7,117 nucleotides of DNA, from contig JAISEX010000209.1 in assembly GCA_031263875.1 (NCBI GenBank), positions 1-7,117 on the forward strand, written 5' to 3'. A model generated the notes under the pieces. That model saw nothing but the letters and a program-made list of their open reading frames with translations, searched no databases and had not been told where the DNA came from. Both the position numbers and the translations under genes were made by a program. This stretch comes from Eubacteriales Family XIII. Incertae Sedis bacterium (GTDB lineage Bacteria > Bacillota > Clostridia > Peptostreptococcales > Anaerovoracaceae). Positions 1-6,377 of this stretch are shown in pieces (within the stretch, counting starts at the first letter, position 1; the number at the start of each line of letters is the position of its first letter).

Positions 1-91
1 TCATTTCCCCGAAATTTGAAATTAAAAATTCTATGCTTTTTATAAATTAATTATTGTGACAATCGAGATTGCGGGTTTGAGAACGGAGGAA

Positions 92-136
92 ATGATGGCA
101 ACGCAGGTTATCTTACGACATGAAGTATATGTCTAA
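92..136 (+). other. Tiny ORF with good Shine-Dalgarno; possible gene remnant
   Basis: A GGAGGA motif at 85-90 stands just before two consecutive ATG codons (92 and 95). They open a 14-codon frame reading MMATQVILRHEVYV and ending with TAA at 134-136. The frame runs into the 3' end of the convergent abiEii gene. The first ATG is too close to the ribosome binding site, while the second has acceptable spacing. It may be a short leader-like peptide, the 5' end of a gene cut off by arrival of the abiE module, or chance. I recognise no family with confidence. Confidence 0.2.
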
Positions 137-947
137 CCGCTTCCATTACGCTCTCCCAAGAAATCTCTGCGGCATAATCGAATTTGCGTTGATAACTCCG
201 CCACAAATCTATGAGTGCCGCACTTTCCGAAATTTCATTCAGAATCAAATCGGCGTCGACAAGCGAAGCAAGCGAGCCGCGCTTTTCACTCGTCTTCATA
301 AAAGCCTCTCGCAACGTGGTCTCATTGATATTCCGCGCTTGCGTGTTTGTCAGAACAAAGATGTCATAAAAATCACGCATACGGGTATTGGCGGTTCCGC
401 GGGAGAGTAGGGTTTCAATCTTCTCCGCAAGCACGGTTTCCAAATTGTATGCCAAGAGGGAGATGGCGCGTTCCTCGAACAAAAGCCGAAAGGAATAAGA
501 CACTTCTCGCGGCGTTATCACATCTCCGGTTGAAAAGTCGATTTTCAGCGGCGTATGCATCGTTTCAAGCGTGGTGTCAAGCATAATGCGAACGCCCGGA
601 TAATCCGCTTCATCCATAATCGGCGACACGCTTTTGATTTCAAAGGACAGCCCGTCGTCAATCTCTACAGCAGTAATTCCTTCGACGATTTCCCGTGCGC
701 TGTCCTCGTTCAGCGGAAGGTTTTTGAGCGTAGTATCCACGTCCATTGTGGAGCGATTGTTTAGCCCGACCATAGCCGCCACCAAAACGCCGCCCTTCAA
801 AATCAAGTTGTCACGATATTGTGAGAGTGAGAGCCGTTCCAGAAAACGCTCCATCACATAGTTCCGAATAATGATTTGCGCCCGAGCGCTATCTCCTTGA
901 GAGATGTTGCGGACAAGAGCCTTCAGTTGCCGTGAAGTGTGTATCAT
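108..947 (-). CDS. abiEii: AbiEii-type nucleotidyltransferase toxin (type IV toxin-antitoxin / abortive infection)
   Basis: This 279-aa protein belongs to the AbiEii/DUF1814 nucleotidyltransferase-like toxin family, whose members modify RNA targets such as tRNA 3' ends and arrest growth, including during phage infection. Visible motifs are KGG at residues 51-53 with RSTMDVD at 65-71 (the NTase GG...D-x-D metal site), KIDF with a following GD at 135-142, AEK at 174-176, and RDFYD at 191-195 (conserved motif IV). All core motifs are present, so the toxin is probably active. The start ATG overlaps the abiEi stop codon as ATGA (944-947). A GGAGG lies 10 nt upstream inside abiEi, so translation is probably coupled to the antitoxin. 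It is the second gene of the minus-strand pair. The exact RNA target cannot be read from the sequence. Confidence 0.9.
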   Translation of the reverse strand: MIHTSRQLKALVRNISQGDSARAQIIIRNYVMERFLERLSLSQYRDNLILKGGVLVAAMVGLNNRSTMDVDTTLKNLPLNEDSAREIVEGITAVEIDDGLSFEIKSVSPIMDEADYPGVRIMLDTTLETMHTPLKIDFSTGDVITPREVSYSFRLLFEERAISLLAYNLETVLAEKIETLLSRGTANTRMRDFYDIFVLTNTQARNINETTLREAFMKTSEKRGSLASLVDADLILNEISESAALIDLWRSYQRKFDYAAEISWESVMEAVRHILHVVR

Positions 948-1540
948 GACAGCAGCGCCTCCAAATACTGACGAACTTGTTTTTCGACCGAGAACGCTTT
1001 TGCGCAGCGCATGAGTTGTGGAATATTCTTCTCTTTTAGCCGTACATAGTTCCTGACTGCCGACTGAAAATCCTGTATCTCAATGTTTCTGCGACTTCGG
1101 AATAGATCGCAAATCGTCCGCTCGGCATTATACGTTTTGACCGAATGGCCCGAAGGTGAAAGTGCGGCAATAACGCCCTCTCCAAAAAGTTCTTGTTTCA
1201 CCTTATAGACCTTGACGCCCTGCCGCGTCAGTCCGGTCGCGTTTGTCCCCGCTTTGAGCGTTAAGGAAAAAGGCGCCGGTTCCCGTTCGGTAAGCCGCAA
1301 AAGGTAAAGCGCCGTTTCGTGGGAAAACACCGCCTCCGGATAGCGCACCTGAATGACGAACAATCCATCTTCCCACGCGTCCTGCGACATATACAAACCG
1401 TGGGCGACACGTTCAAGCCCGTTTTTACGGACAAAATCGCCAAGAACTGTTCTTGAAACGCCTGCGCTTACCGCGTCCGACGTTTTCAAAAATCCGTTAT
1501 TCGTTTGAAGCAGAGTCGTTAATTTTTCTGTGCTTGCCAT
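944..1540 (-). CDS. abiEi: AbiEi antitoxin / transcriptional repressor
   Basis: This 198-aa protein sits immediately upstream of the AbiEii toxin gene and overlaps it by 4 bp, the standard abiE order. Residues about 1-50 look like the winged helix-turn-helix domain found at the N-terminus of AbiEi antitoxins: a helix around 20-39, then the wing-like LERVAHGLYM at 42-51. The remaining part, with SHETALYLLRL at 73-83 and YNAERTICDLFRSR at 137-150, matches the C-terminal antitoxin domain. In characterised systems AbiEi neutralises the toxin without forming a stable complex (type IV) and represses its own promoter by binding inverted repeats. Such a repeat is present here just upstream (1550-1593). 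The start is ATG at 1540, preceded by AAGGTG (1546-1551), which touches the edge of that repeat. Confidence 0.87.
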   Translation of the reverse strand: MASTEKLTTLLQTNNGFLKTSDAVSAGVSRTVLGDFVRKNGLERVAHGLYMSQDAWEDGLFVIQVRYPEAVFSHETALYLLRLTEREPAPFSLTLKAGTNATGLTRQGVKVYKVKQELFGEGVIAALSPSGHSVKTYNAERTICDLFRSRRNIEIQDFQSAVRNYVRLKEKNIPQLMRCAKAFSVEKQVRQYLEALLS

Positions 1541-1549
1541 ACCATCACC

Positions 1550-1593
1550 TTACTTTTACGCTCTTATTGTAAGCGATAAGGGCGTGAAAGTAA
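1550..1593. repeat. Near-perfect inverted repeat, likely AbiEi operator
   Basis: Two 20-bp arms, 1550-1569 and 1574-1593, are separated by 4 bp. Seventeen of 20 positions are exactly complementary, and the three mismatches are all T opposite G on the plus strand. The right arm ends in GTGAAAGTAA and the left arm begins TTACTTTTAC. The repeat lies 10 bp in front of the abiEi start codon and covers the predicted promoter. AbiEi-family antitoxins are known to autoregulate through inverted repeats in their promoters, so operator is the best reading. A plus-strand transcript would also fold into a long hairpin through G-U pairs, but no plus-strand gene here needs a terminator. Confidence 0.75.
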
Positions 1594-1594
1594 A
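1566..1594 (-). promoter_or_regulatory. Candidate sigma70/sigmaA promoter of abiEi-abiEii
   Basis: Read on the minus strand, TTTACT (1594-1589; 4/6 match to the -35 consensus) is followed after 17 bp by TACAAT (1571-1566; 5/6 match to the -10 consensus). Transcription would begin near 1559, giving a leader of about 20 nt that carries the AAGGTG ribosome binding site. The promoter lies almost wholly inside the inverted repeat, so a bound repressor would block RNA polymerase. Confidence 0.65.
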
Positions 1595-1780
1595 GATGCT
1601 TGTTTAAATTTTTTCTCCGAAAGATTCCTGTGATGACAAAGCGCGAATCCGGCCTGTTGCGAAATTTTCTGTGCGCACCAACTTCCGTAATATCCCATTC
1701 GATAAAACTTGATTAAACCTTACCTCAACCCGTTCCAGGTGATATTCATTTTAACGTTGCCAGGAATCGTAGCAAGCCTC

Positions 1781-2506
1781 TCACCCACCACCGGTTTCCG
1801 GCGGCTTTGCGCCCGCGGCATATCGTTTGGGGCTGGAACCGACCCATTTGGTGAAATCCTTCGAGAAATACGACACGCTGTTGTAGCCGAGCATTTCCGC
1901 GATCTCCATAACGCGCGTTTCGCCCGCGAGCAGCAGCCGCTTCGCCTCCTCCAGCTTCAGCCGTTTAATGTAGGCCGTCAGCGTCACGCCCGTTTCCTTG
2001 CGGAACAAAGCGGAGAGATAATTGGTGTGGAGGCCGAGATGCCGGGCGATATCGCGGGTCGAGCACGTTTCGTAGAGATGGCTGTGAATGTAACGGATGG
2101 CGCGCATAATCGGCAGCGAGTAGTTTTTCAGCCGCTCATCCCGGAGCAATTTCGCGTAATGGCCGACCATGTCGATAACGAGCAGGCGAACGGATTCCGC
2201 ATCGTTCAACCGCTCCAGACGATTGATGTAACTGTCGCCGATGGAAAAGCTCTTTTCCGCCTCGGCTCCGGCGTCGATGACGGCTCTCCCCAGCAGAGTG
2301 ACGATGCAGATCATGTTATTCTTGAGGGAACGAAGCGGTTCATCCGCCAGTTTGTTGAAATTGATCTGATCTATCGTGATGTCATTTAAACGCGCCAGCT
2401 CGCCTTTTAATATTTTGTCGATCATTCGCCGCTCAAAATCCCTCGTGTAATGCCGGTAGCCCGTGGTCTTCAGGTTCAGCGCGTCGTGTTCCGCGATTAT
2501 GGCCAT
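1781..2506 (-). CDS. AraC-family transcriptional regulator
   Basis: This 241-aa DNA-binding protein has a C-terminal AraC/XylS domain of two helix-turn-helix units, roughly residues 148-170 (STRDIARHLGLHTNYLSALF) and 197-219 (EIAEMLGYNSVSYFSKDFTK). It is followed by the usual P-x-x-Y family ending (SSPKRYA, 224-230). The N-terminal 125 residues lack a cupin-like sugar pocket signature. They resemble the helical N-terminal domain of many Firmicutes AraC proteins (LLGRAVIDAG at 71-80, SFSIGDSYINRLE at 86-98). The start ATG at 2506 has an AGGAGG five nt upstream. The gene is transcribed away from the hydrolase-symporter-uxuA-eda run and shares a 319-bp intergenic region with it, so it is probably the local, likely activating, regulator of that operon. 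The effector is not readable. Confidence 0.92.
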   Translation of the reverse strand: MAIIAEHDALNLKTTGYRHYTRDFERRMIDKILKGELARLNDITIDQINFNKLADEPLRSLKNNMICIVTLLGRAVIDAGAEAEKSFSIGDSYINRLERLNDAESVRLLVIDMVGHYAKLLRDERLKNYSLPIMRAIRYIHSHLYETCSTRDIARHLGLHTNYLSALFRKETGVTLTAYIKRLKLEEAKRLLLAGETRVMEIAEMLGYNSVSYFSKDFTKWVGSSPKRYAAGAKPPETGGG

Positions 2507-2607
2507 GATAACCTCCTTGTTACTATATAACGCCCTGCCGGGGCCGTAATTGAGGCGTTAAGAAGCGTGTTGCGAAGCTCTTGATTCGAGCTGAGGCTTC
2601 ATGCATG

Positions 2608-2624
2608 ATGGAATGATTTTCCAT
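2608..2624. repeat. 17-bp perfect palindrome ATGGAA-N5-TTCCAT
   Basis: ATGGAA (2608-2613) and TTCCAT (2619-2624) are exact reverse complements around the 5-bp centre TGATT. The element lies 102 bp upstream of the AraC gene start and about 200 bp upstream of the hydrolase start. This is a size and form typical of a dimeric repressor site. The same half-site ATGGAA occurs twice after eda (7032 and 7056). Confidence 0.45.
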
Positions 2625-2726
2625 TTTCCTCAAATCCTCTAACGCATTATCCCTCACCTCGACCGTTTTACCTGTCCCTTTTAATTTCGCCTCAGAAAAC
2701 TACAAAAAACCTTACCGGAATACAAC

Positions 2727-2734
2727 TATTATAG
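2727..2734 (+). promoter_or_regulatory. Candidate -10 region of the hydrolase-symporter-uxuA operon
   Basis: TATTATAG fits an extended AT-rich -10 box (TATTAT or TTATAG). No recognisable -35 lies 16-18 bp upstream, where an A-rich stretch occurs instead, so the promoter would be weak without an activator. A transcript from here would have a leader of roughly 85 nt. Confidence 0.35.
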
Positions 2735-2786
2735 TTTCCCTCTTTGTAAAATGCAAGCATTCGGAAAGCATTACCGTCACGTGCAG

Positions 2787-2808
2787 TTTCGCGGGGATTT
2801 TCGCGAAA
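2787..2808 (+). other. Leader hairpin adjoining the hydrolase ribosome binding site
   Basis: TTTCGCG (2787-2793) and CGCGAAA (2802-2808) form a perfect 7-bp stem around an 8-nt loop. The stem ends three bases before the ribosome binding site GAGAGGAGGAAGG (2811-2823). It may stabilise the transcript start or influence translation, or it may be a protein-binding DNA site. There is no T-run, so it is not an intrinsic terminator. Confidence 0.35.
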
Positions 2809-2825
2809 ATGAGAGGAGGAAGGAC

Positions 2826-3722
2826 ATGCCGTATTTCACAACATCGGACAACGTGCAGATCTATTATGAGGAACGCGGAAAGGACAAGGAGAAAACGATT
2901 ATCTTTATCCACGGGTGGGCGTCAGACCACAGCGCCTATCACGAGTCCGCGGAATTTTTAAAGAAGTGGTATCACTGCGTTTCTTTCGACCTGCGGGGCT
3001 GCGGGGCGTCTTCGCGCCCGCGCACGGGCTATTCCATGGCAAAATGCGCGCGGGATATGAAGGAGCTGATCGAGGAATTGGAGCTGGAAAACGTCGCGCT
3101 CTTCGGCGCTTCGCTGGGCACGTCCGTCATCTACGCGTATGTGCGCGATTACGGCTGCCGGTATCTCGACCGCGTGATCCTCGCCGATATGCCGCCGCGG
3201 TTGATTGCCGACGACTCGCCCGAGCACCCGTGGAAATGGGGGCTGTACCGCGGTGATAATACGGGTGAAAATCTGCTGGCGAATATGGGGCGCATGTTCG
3301 AGGATTTTGACGAGTATGTGTTGTGGCACGTCGAGATGTGTATGCCCGCCGCCTACAAGATCGCGGGATTGCCCGATGATTTTCGTCAGGCTATCGGGAC
3401 GGAAGCGCTGCCGCCGGAAGCGCGTGATCTCGTTTCCAAGGGGCTGTGCCGGGACTTGGATCCGCTGGCCATTACCGCTTTCGCGTATTTCACCATCTAC
3501 GAGGATTACCGGGATGTGCTGCCGTCCATTACCGTTCCCGCGGCCGTATTCTACCCGAATCCCGGCAGCATCTATGTGCCGGAGGCGATGGAATACGTGG
3601 CGGATCATGTGGGCGGTCCCGTTCGGAAAGTGGAATTCAAGCCCGCGACCCATATGTTCCTGCTCGAGCACAAGGAGCGCAGCATGGCGGAATTGATCGA
3701 TTTTATGGAAGCGGAATTCTAA
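2826..3722 (+). CDS. Alpha/beta hydrolase (esterase/lactonase-like)
   Basis: This 298-aa cytoplasmic alpha/beta-hydrolase-fold enzyme has no signal peptide. The oxyanion-hole motif HGW is at residues 29-31, the nucleophile elbow G-A-S-L-G at 94-98 makes Ser96 the nucleophile, and the catalytic histidine is His276 (PATHM). The acid usually found after strand 7 is not obvious: that place reads NPGSIY with Ser248. Asp121, after strand 6 (ILADMPP), could serve instead. The start ATG at 2826 was chosen because GGAGGAAGG precedes it. An in-frame ATG at 2751 lacks a ribosome binding site and would add 25 unconserved-looking residues. It is the first gene of an operon with a sugar symporter and uxuA, so an ester- or lactone-cleaving role on a sugar-acid derivative is plausible, but the substrate is unknown. 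Peroxidase-like or other hydrolase activities cannot be excluded. Confidence 0.9.
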   Translation: MPYFTTSDNVQIYYEERGKDKEKTIIFIHGWASDHSAYHESAEFLKKWYHCVSFDLRGCGASSRPRTGYSMAKCARDMKELIEELELENVALFGASLGTSVIYAYVRDYGCRYLDRVILADMPPRLIADDSPEHPWKWGLYRGDNTGENLLANMGRMFEDFDEYVLWHVEMCMPAAYKIAGLPDDFRQAIGTEALPPEARDLVSKGLCRDLDPLAITAFAYFTIYEDYRDVLPSITVPAAVFYPNPGSIYVPEAMEYVADHVGGPVRKVEFKPATHMFLLEHKERSMAELIDFMEAEF

Positions 3723-3746
3723 CCGGACTGCCGGCATTGACCGGTT
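3721..3746 (+). repeat. Inverted repeat after the hydrolase gene
   Basis: AACCGG (3721-3726, overlapping the stop codon) and CCGGTT (3741-3746) are perfect inverted arms, with a third CCGG at 3731-3734 between them. Alternative small hairpins are possible. No T-run follows directly, so this is more likely an RNA-processing or stability element in a 63-nt spacer than a full terminator. Confidence 0.3.
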
Positions 3747-3785
3747 TCGCTTCGGGAAAATTTTATTGAAAAGGAGGCATCCACA

Positions 3786-5162
3786 ATGACAAGAAAGGAA
3801 GGATATCAGATATCCGGATTTGAAGGCTTCAGTTACTCCATCTACTTTTTGGGGCAGAACATCTCGTTTGCGCTGCCCGCGCTCTATCTCGTCGTCTTTT
3901 TTACCGACATCGGCATTCCCGCCGCGACCGTGGGCATTATCACGCTTATCGTCAAAGTCTGGGACGCTGTCAACGACCCGATTTTCGGCGGGATCGTGGA
4001 TAAGGTGCATTTAAAAAGAGGAAAATTCATGCCGTGGATACGCGTTTCGCTCATCGCGTTGCCCGTAACGACGATCCTGCTCTTTGCCATCCCGAACGAT
4101 ATGTCATTGACGGCGAAGATTGCCTGGGCCTGCATCGGTTACATGCTGTGGGATTCGGCCTATACGATCTGCGATCTTCCCATTTTCGGCTTGGTCACCA
4201 CGCTGACAAACAATGTGAACGAACGCACGGCGATCATGTCATACGCGCGGATCATGGCGTTGGCGGCCTTTATCGTCGCGACGTTGATTATCCCGGTGGT
4301 GCGCGGCGCGACCGGCGGGTGGTTCACGTCCGCGATCGCCCTCTCCGTCCTCACCCTGCTGTTTATGTTCCCCATTTGCGTGGTGGGAAAGGAGCGGATC
4401 ACGCCAAAGCCGACGGCGGACAATTTCGGCTTTCGCGATATGTTTCACTATCTGGGCAAGAACAAATATCTGCTGTTCTTCAATCTGGCTATTATCGTGG
4501 CCAGCCTGACGAACACCTCCTCCGCGCTGGGTATCTACATTGCCCGTTACAATATGGGCAACGAAGCGATGCTCGGCCTGCTGACCATTGCCGCCATCGT
4601 TCCGGCGCTCGTGTTCGGCGCTTGCCTGCCGGCGCTGGCGAAAAAATTCGATAAGTTTCACATCTTCCTTTTCATGTTCCTGCTCTCTCCCTGCTTAGGC
4701 GTCATGTTCTATTTCATCGGTTACGAAAACCAAACGCTTTTCATTATCGCGTGCTTTATCAGGAGCATCCCGTCCGGCGCAATACTGTTCATGTCGTTTA
4801 TGTTTACGCCCGACTGCGTGGAATACGGGCTTTACCGCTCGGGCATCAACGCGTCCGGCATCGCTTTTTCCATTCAGACTTTTACGGCGAAGTTTTCAAC
4901 CGCGATGGCGACGGCTGTCGGCGCCTTTGCGCTGGCTGTTATCGGTTTTGTCGAGACGGAAGGCGCTCTGCAAGCGGCGAATTTCCCCGATAAGCTGTGG
5001 GTCGTGTTCACGCTGCTTCCCGCCGCGGGTTCGCTCGCAGCGCTTCCCTTCCTCTTTAATTACAAATTACGCGACAAGTACGCCCAGATAATGGCGAAGG
5101 CGAACAGCGGTGAGATTACGCGCGAAGAAGCGGATAAGCAGTTGGACGGCCGGTTTCGGTAA
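3786..5162 (+). CDS. GPH-family (MelB-like) cation:sugar / hexuronide symporter
   Basis: This 458-aa inner-membrane protein of the major facilitator superfamily has about 12 hydrophobic segments and belongs to the glycoside-pentoside-hexuronide:cation symporters. Compared with E. coli MelB, the cation-site aspartates are kept as Asp60 and Asp64 in WDAVNDP (59-65). The loop motif RGKFMPWI is at 78-85. MelB Asp124 corresponds to Asp130 (YTICDLP), Arg149 to Arg155 and Lys377 to Lys369. The sugar-binding MelB Asp19 is replaced by Asn25 (GQNIS), so the ligand is probably not melibiose. The C-terminal tail (430-458) is charged and cytoplasmic, with SGEITREEAD resembling a short-helix tail. AAGGAGG (3771-3777) lies 8 nt before the ATG. 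The position between a hydrolase and uxuA suggests uptake of mannonate, a uronate or a small uronic-acid derivative. Confidence 0.93.
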   Translation: MTRKEGYQISGFEGFSYSIYFLGQNISFALPALYLVVFFTDIGIPAATVGIITLIVKVWDAVNDPIFGGIVDKVHLKRGKFMPWIRVSLIALPVTTILLFAIPNDMSLTAKIAWACIGYMLWDSAYTICDLPIFGLVTTLTNNVNERTAIMSYARIMALAAFIVATLIIPVVRGATGGWFTSAIALSVLTLLFMFPICVVGKERITPKPTADNFGFRDMFHYLGKNKYLLFFNLAIIVASLTNTSSALGIYIARYNMGNEAMLGLLTIAAIVPALVFGACLPALAKKFDKFHIFLFMFLLSPCLGVMFYFIGYENQTLFIIACFIRSIPSGAILFMSFMFTPDCVEYGLYRSGINASGIAFSIQTFTAKFSTAMATAVGAFALAVIGFVETEGALQAANFPDKLWVVFTLLPAAGSLAALPFLFNYKLRDKYAQIMAKANSGEITREEADKQLDGRFR

Positions 5163-5177
5163 AAGGATGGTGCGGAT

Positions 5178-6269
5178 ATGAAGATGACATTTCGGTGGTT
5201 CGGCGAAACGAGCGATAATATCACGCTGAAGCAGATCAAACAAATTCCCGGCGTCAGCGGGATCATGGGCGTTTTGGACGATAAAGCCGCTGGCGCCGTG
5301 TGGACGGAGGATGAGATTTCCGAATACATCGCGAGCGTTCACGCGGTCGGGCTTGCCTGTGAAGTGATCGAGAGCGTCAACGTCCATGAGGACATTAAAC
5401 GGGGCGCGCCGGGCCGCGACGCGTACATCGAAAATTACCTTCGGACGATTCGCGGCCTCGCGAAATTTGGCGTAAAAGTCATCGTCTATAATTTCATGCC
5501 GGTGTTTGACTGGCTGCGGACGGATCTGGCGCGGGAAATCCCGGAGGACGGCAGCACTTCCCTGTACTTCGACGAGGCGGATCTCGGCGCGATGACCCCG
5601 CTCGATATTGTCCGAAAAACAGCCGAAAGCAGCGGGGGATTTTCACTTCCGGGCTGGGAGCCGGAACGCCTTGCGGAACTTGAAACCACGCTGAAAGCCT
5701 ATGAGGGAATGACGGAGAATCAGCTTCTCGTTAACTATAAATATTTTCTCGACGCGGTTTGTCCGGTGTGCGAAGAAGCCGGCGTCGTCATGGCAGTCCA
5801 TCCCGACGATCCCGCGTGGAATATTTTCGGCCTGCCGAGAATCGCGCATAATTCCGCGCAGTTGCAGAGAATCGTCGATTTGAATCCTTCTCCCGCGAAC
5901 ACGCTGTGTATCTGCACCGGCTCACTCGGGACCGATCCCGAAAACGACATTCCCGCCATCGTGCGGCATTTCGGCGAACGGAACAGGATCAGTTGTATGC
6001 ACATTCGCAACGTGAAGCGCCTCGGTTACCGGAAATTTCGCGAGGCCAGCCACCTGTCGCGCGACGGCAGCTTGGATATGTATGAAATCGTTAAGGCGGC
6101 GGTTGAAACCTGCCCCGGCGTGTATGTGCGCCCCGACCACGGCCGAATGATTTGGGATGAAACCGGGCGTCCGGGTTACGGCCTGTACGACCGGGCGCTT
6201 GGCGCGGCCTATCTGAACGGACTCTTTGAGGCGGCGGAAAAGTCCAGGCGGCACGGCGGCGGAAATTGA
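5178..6269 (+). CDS. uxuA: Mannonate dehydratase
   Basis: This 363-aa cytoplasmic enzyme dehydrates D-mannonate to 2-keto-3-deoxy-D-gluconate, the last step before the Entner-Doudoroff lower branch in glucuronate breakdown. It opens with the family signature MKMTFRWFG, followed by IPGVSGIMG (23-31), [11 protein letters not shown] (63-73), [13 protein letters not shown] (83-95) and [14 protein letters not shown] (104-117). The metal ligands expected from the Streptococcus suis structure are all present: His208 (AVHPDD), Cys246 (CICTGS), His275 (CMHIRNVK) and Asp320 (VRPDHG). [12 protein letters not shown] at 296-307 is also typical. The length matches the short Gram-positive form (about 350-365 aa) rather than the E. 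coli enzyme (394). AAAGGA precedes the ATG, and the gene follows the symporter by only 15 bp, so the two are co-transcribed. The protein ends in a low-complexity RRHGGGN tail. Confidence 0.96.
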   Translation: MKMTFRWFGETSDNITLKQIKQIPGVSGIMGVLDDKAAGAVWTEDEISEYIASVHAVGLACEVIESVNVHEDIKRGAPGRDAYIENYLRTIRGLAKFGVKVIVYNFMPVFDWLRTDLAREIPEDGSTSLYFDEADLGAMTPLDIVRKTAESSGGFSLPGWEPERLAELETTLKAYEGMTENQLLVNYKYFLDAVCPVCEEAGVVMAVHPDDPAWNIFGLPRIAHNSAQLQRIVDLNPSPANTLCICTGSLGTDPENDIPAIVRHFGERNRISCMHIRNVKRLGYRKFREASHLSRDGSLDMYEIVKAAVETCPGVYVRPDHGRMIWDETGRPGYGLYDRALGAAYLNGLFEAAEKSRRHGGGN

Positions 6270-6377
6270 ATAATCCGAAATGGCCGTATTTCAAGATTGG
6301 TAATATTTGGGTATCGCGTAATGCGCTGCTGTATGGCAAAATCGCGGCAGATGAGAATGACAGAAACGAGGCGCTGT
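6270..6377 (+). other. uxuA-eda spacer
   Basis: This 108-nt gap is longer than the 15-nt gap before uxuA. I see no terminator hairpin with a T-run. The motif GCGCTG(CT)GTATG occurs at about 6323-6334 and again as GCGCTGTATG at 6371-6380, so the true eda start context is partly duplicated upstream. A weak promoter here is possible but not supported by clear boxes. Confidence 0.3.

Larger units (their letters stand above)
1541..1780. other. Intergenic region between abiEi and the AraC regulator
   Basis: These 240 bp separate two minus-strand genes. The first 54 bp hold the abiE promoter and operator. From about 1600 to 1780 I see no gene, no convincing hairpin followed by a T-run for the end of the AraC gene, and no direct repeats. 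The only local symmetry is an 8-bp palindrome GTGCGCAC at 1671-1678, too short to interpret. Confidence 0.5.
2507..2825. promoter_or_regulatory. Divergent regulatory region of araC-type gene and mannonate operon
   Basis: This 319-bp gap has no protein-coding gene and is rich in symmetry. It holds TAACGCC/GGCGTTA arms at 2528-2534 and 2554-2560, AGCTC/GAGCT at 2576-2580 and 2588-2592, and a perfect ATGGAA-N5-TTCCAT palindrome at 2608-2624. Further right are a pyrimidine-rich tract at about 2620-2690, an AT-rich -10-like TATTATAG at 2727-2734, a direct AAGCATT repeat with 11-bp period (2755-2761, 2766-2772), and a 7-bp-stem hairpin just before the hydrolase ribosome binding site. No good -35 element pairs with the -10, which suits an activator-dependent promoter. 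Which element binds the AraC protein is unknown. Confidence 0.5.

Noticed and set aside
53..63. ATTGTGACAAT palindrome as an operator
   Set aside because: Only 5-bp arms in AT-rich DNA and no identified promoter next to it; likely chance.
1550..1620. Bidirectional or plus-strand intrinsic terminator formed by the inverted repeat plus the later T-rich stretch
   Set aside because: The T-rich stretch begins about 15-20 nt after the stem rather than directly, no plus-strand gene ends here, and the repeat overlaps a good promoter for abiEi.
1671..1678. GTGCGCAC palindrome
   Set aside because: Eight bases only, isolated, no associated promoter or repeat partner.
1709..2389. Long plus-strand open frame (226 aa) opposite the AraC gene
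   Set aside because: It lies antisense to a clear AraC-family gene, has no ribosome binding site or recognisable domain, and its composition is that of a high-GC shadow frame.
2751..2825. N-terminal extension of the hydrolase from ATG 2751
   Set aside because: No ribosome binding site at 2751; the extension covers the leader hairpin, and the ATG at 2826 has a strong GGAGGAAGG and begins at the usual family N-terminus.
2958..4010. 350-aa minus-strand open frame across the hydrolase and symporter
   Set aside because: His- and Arg-rich antisense frame spanning two well-supported genes and their spacer; no family resemblance.
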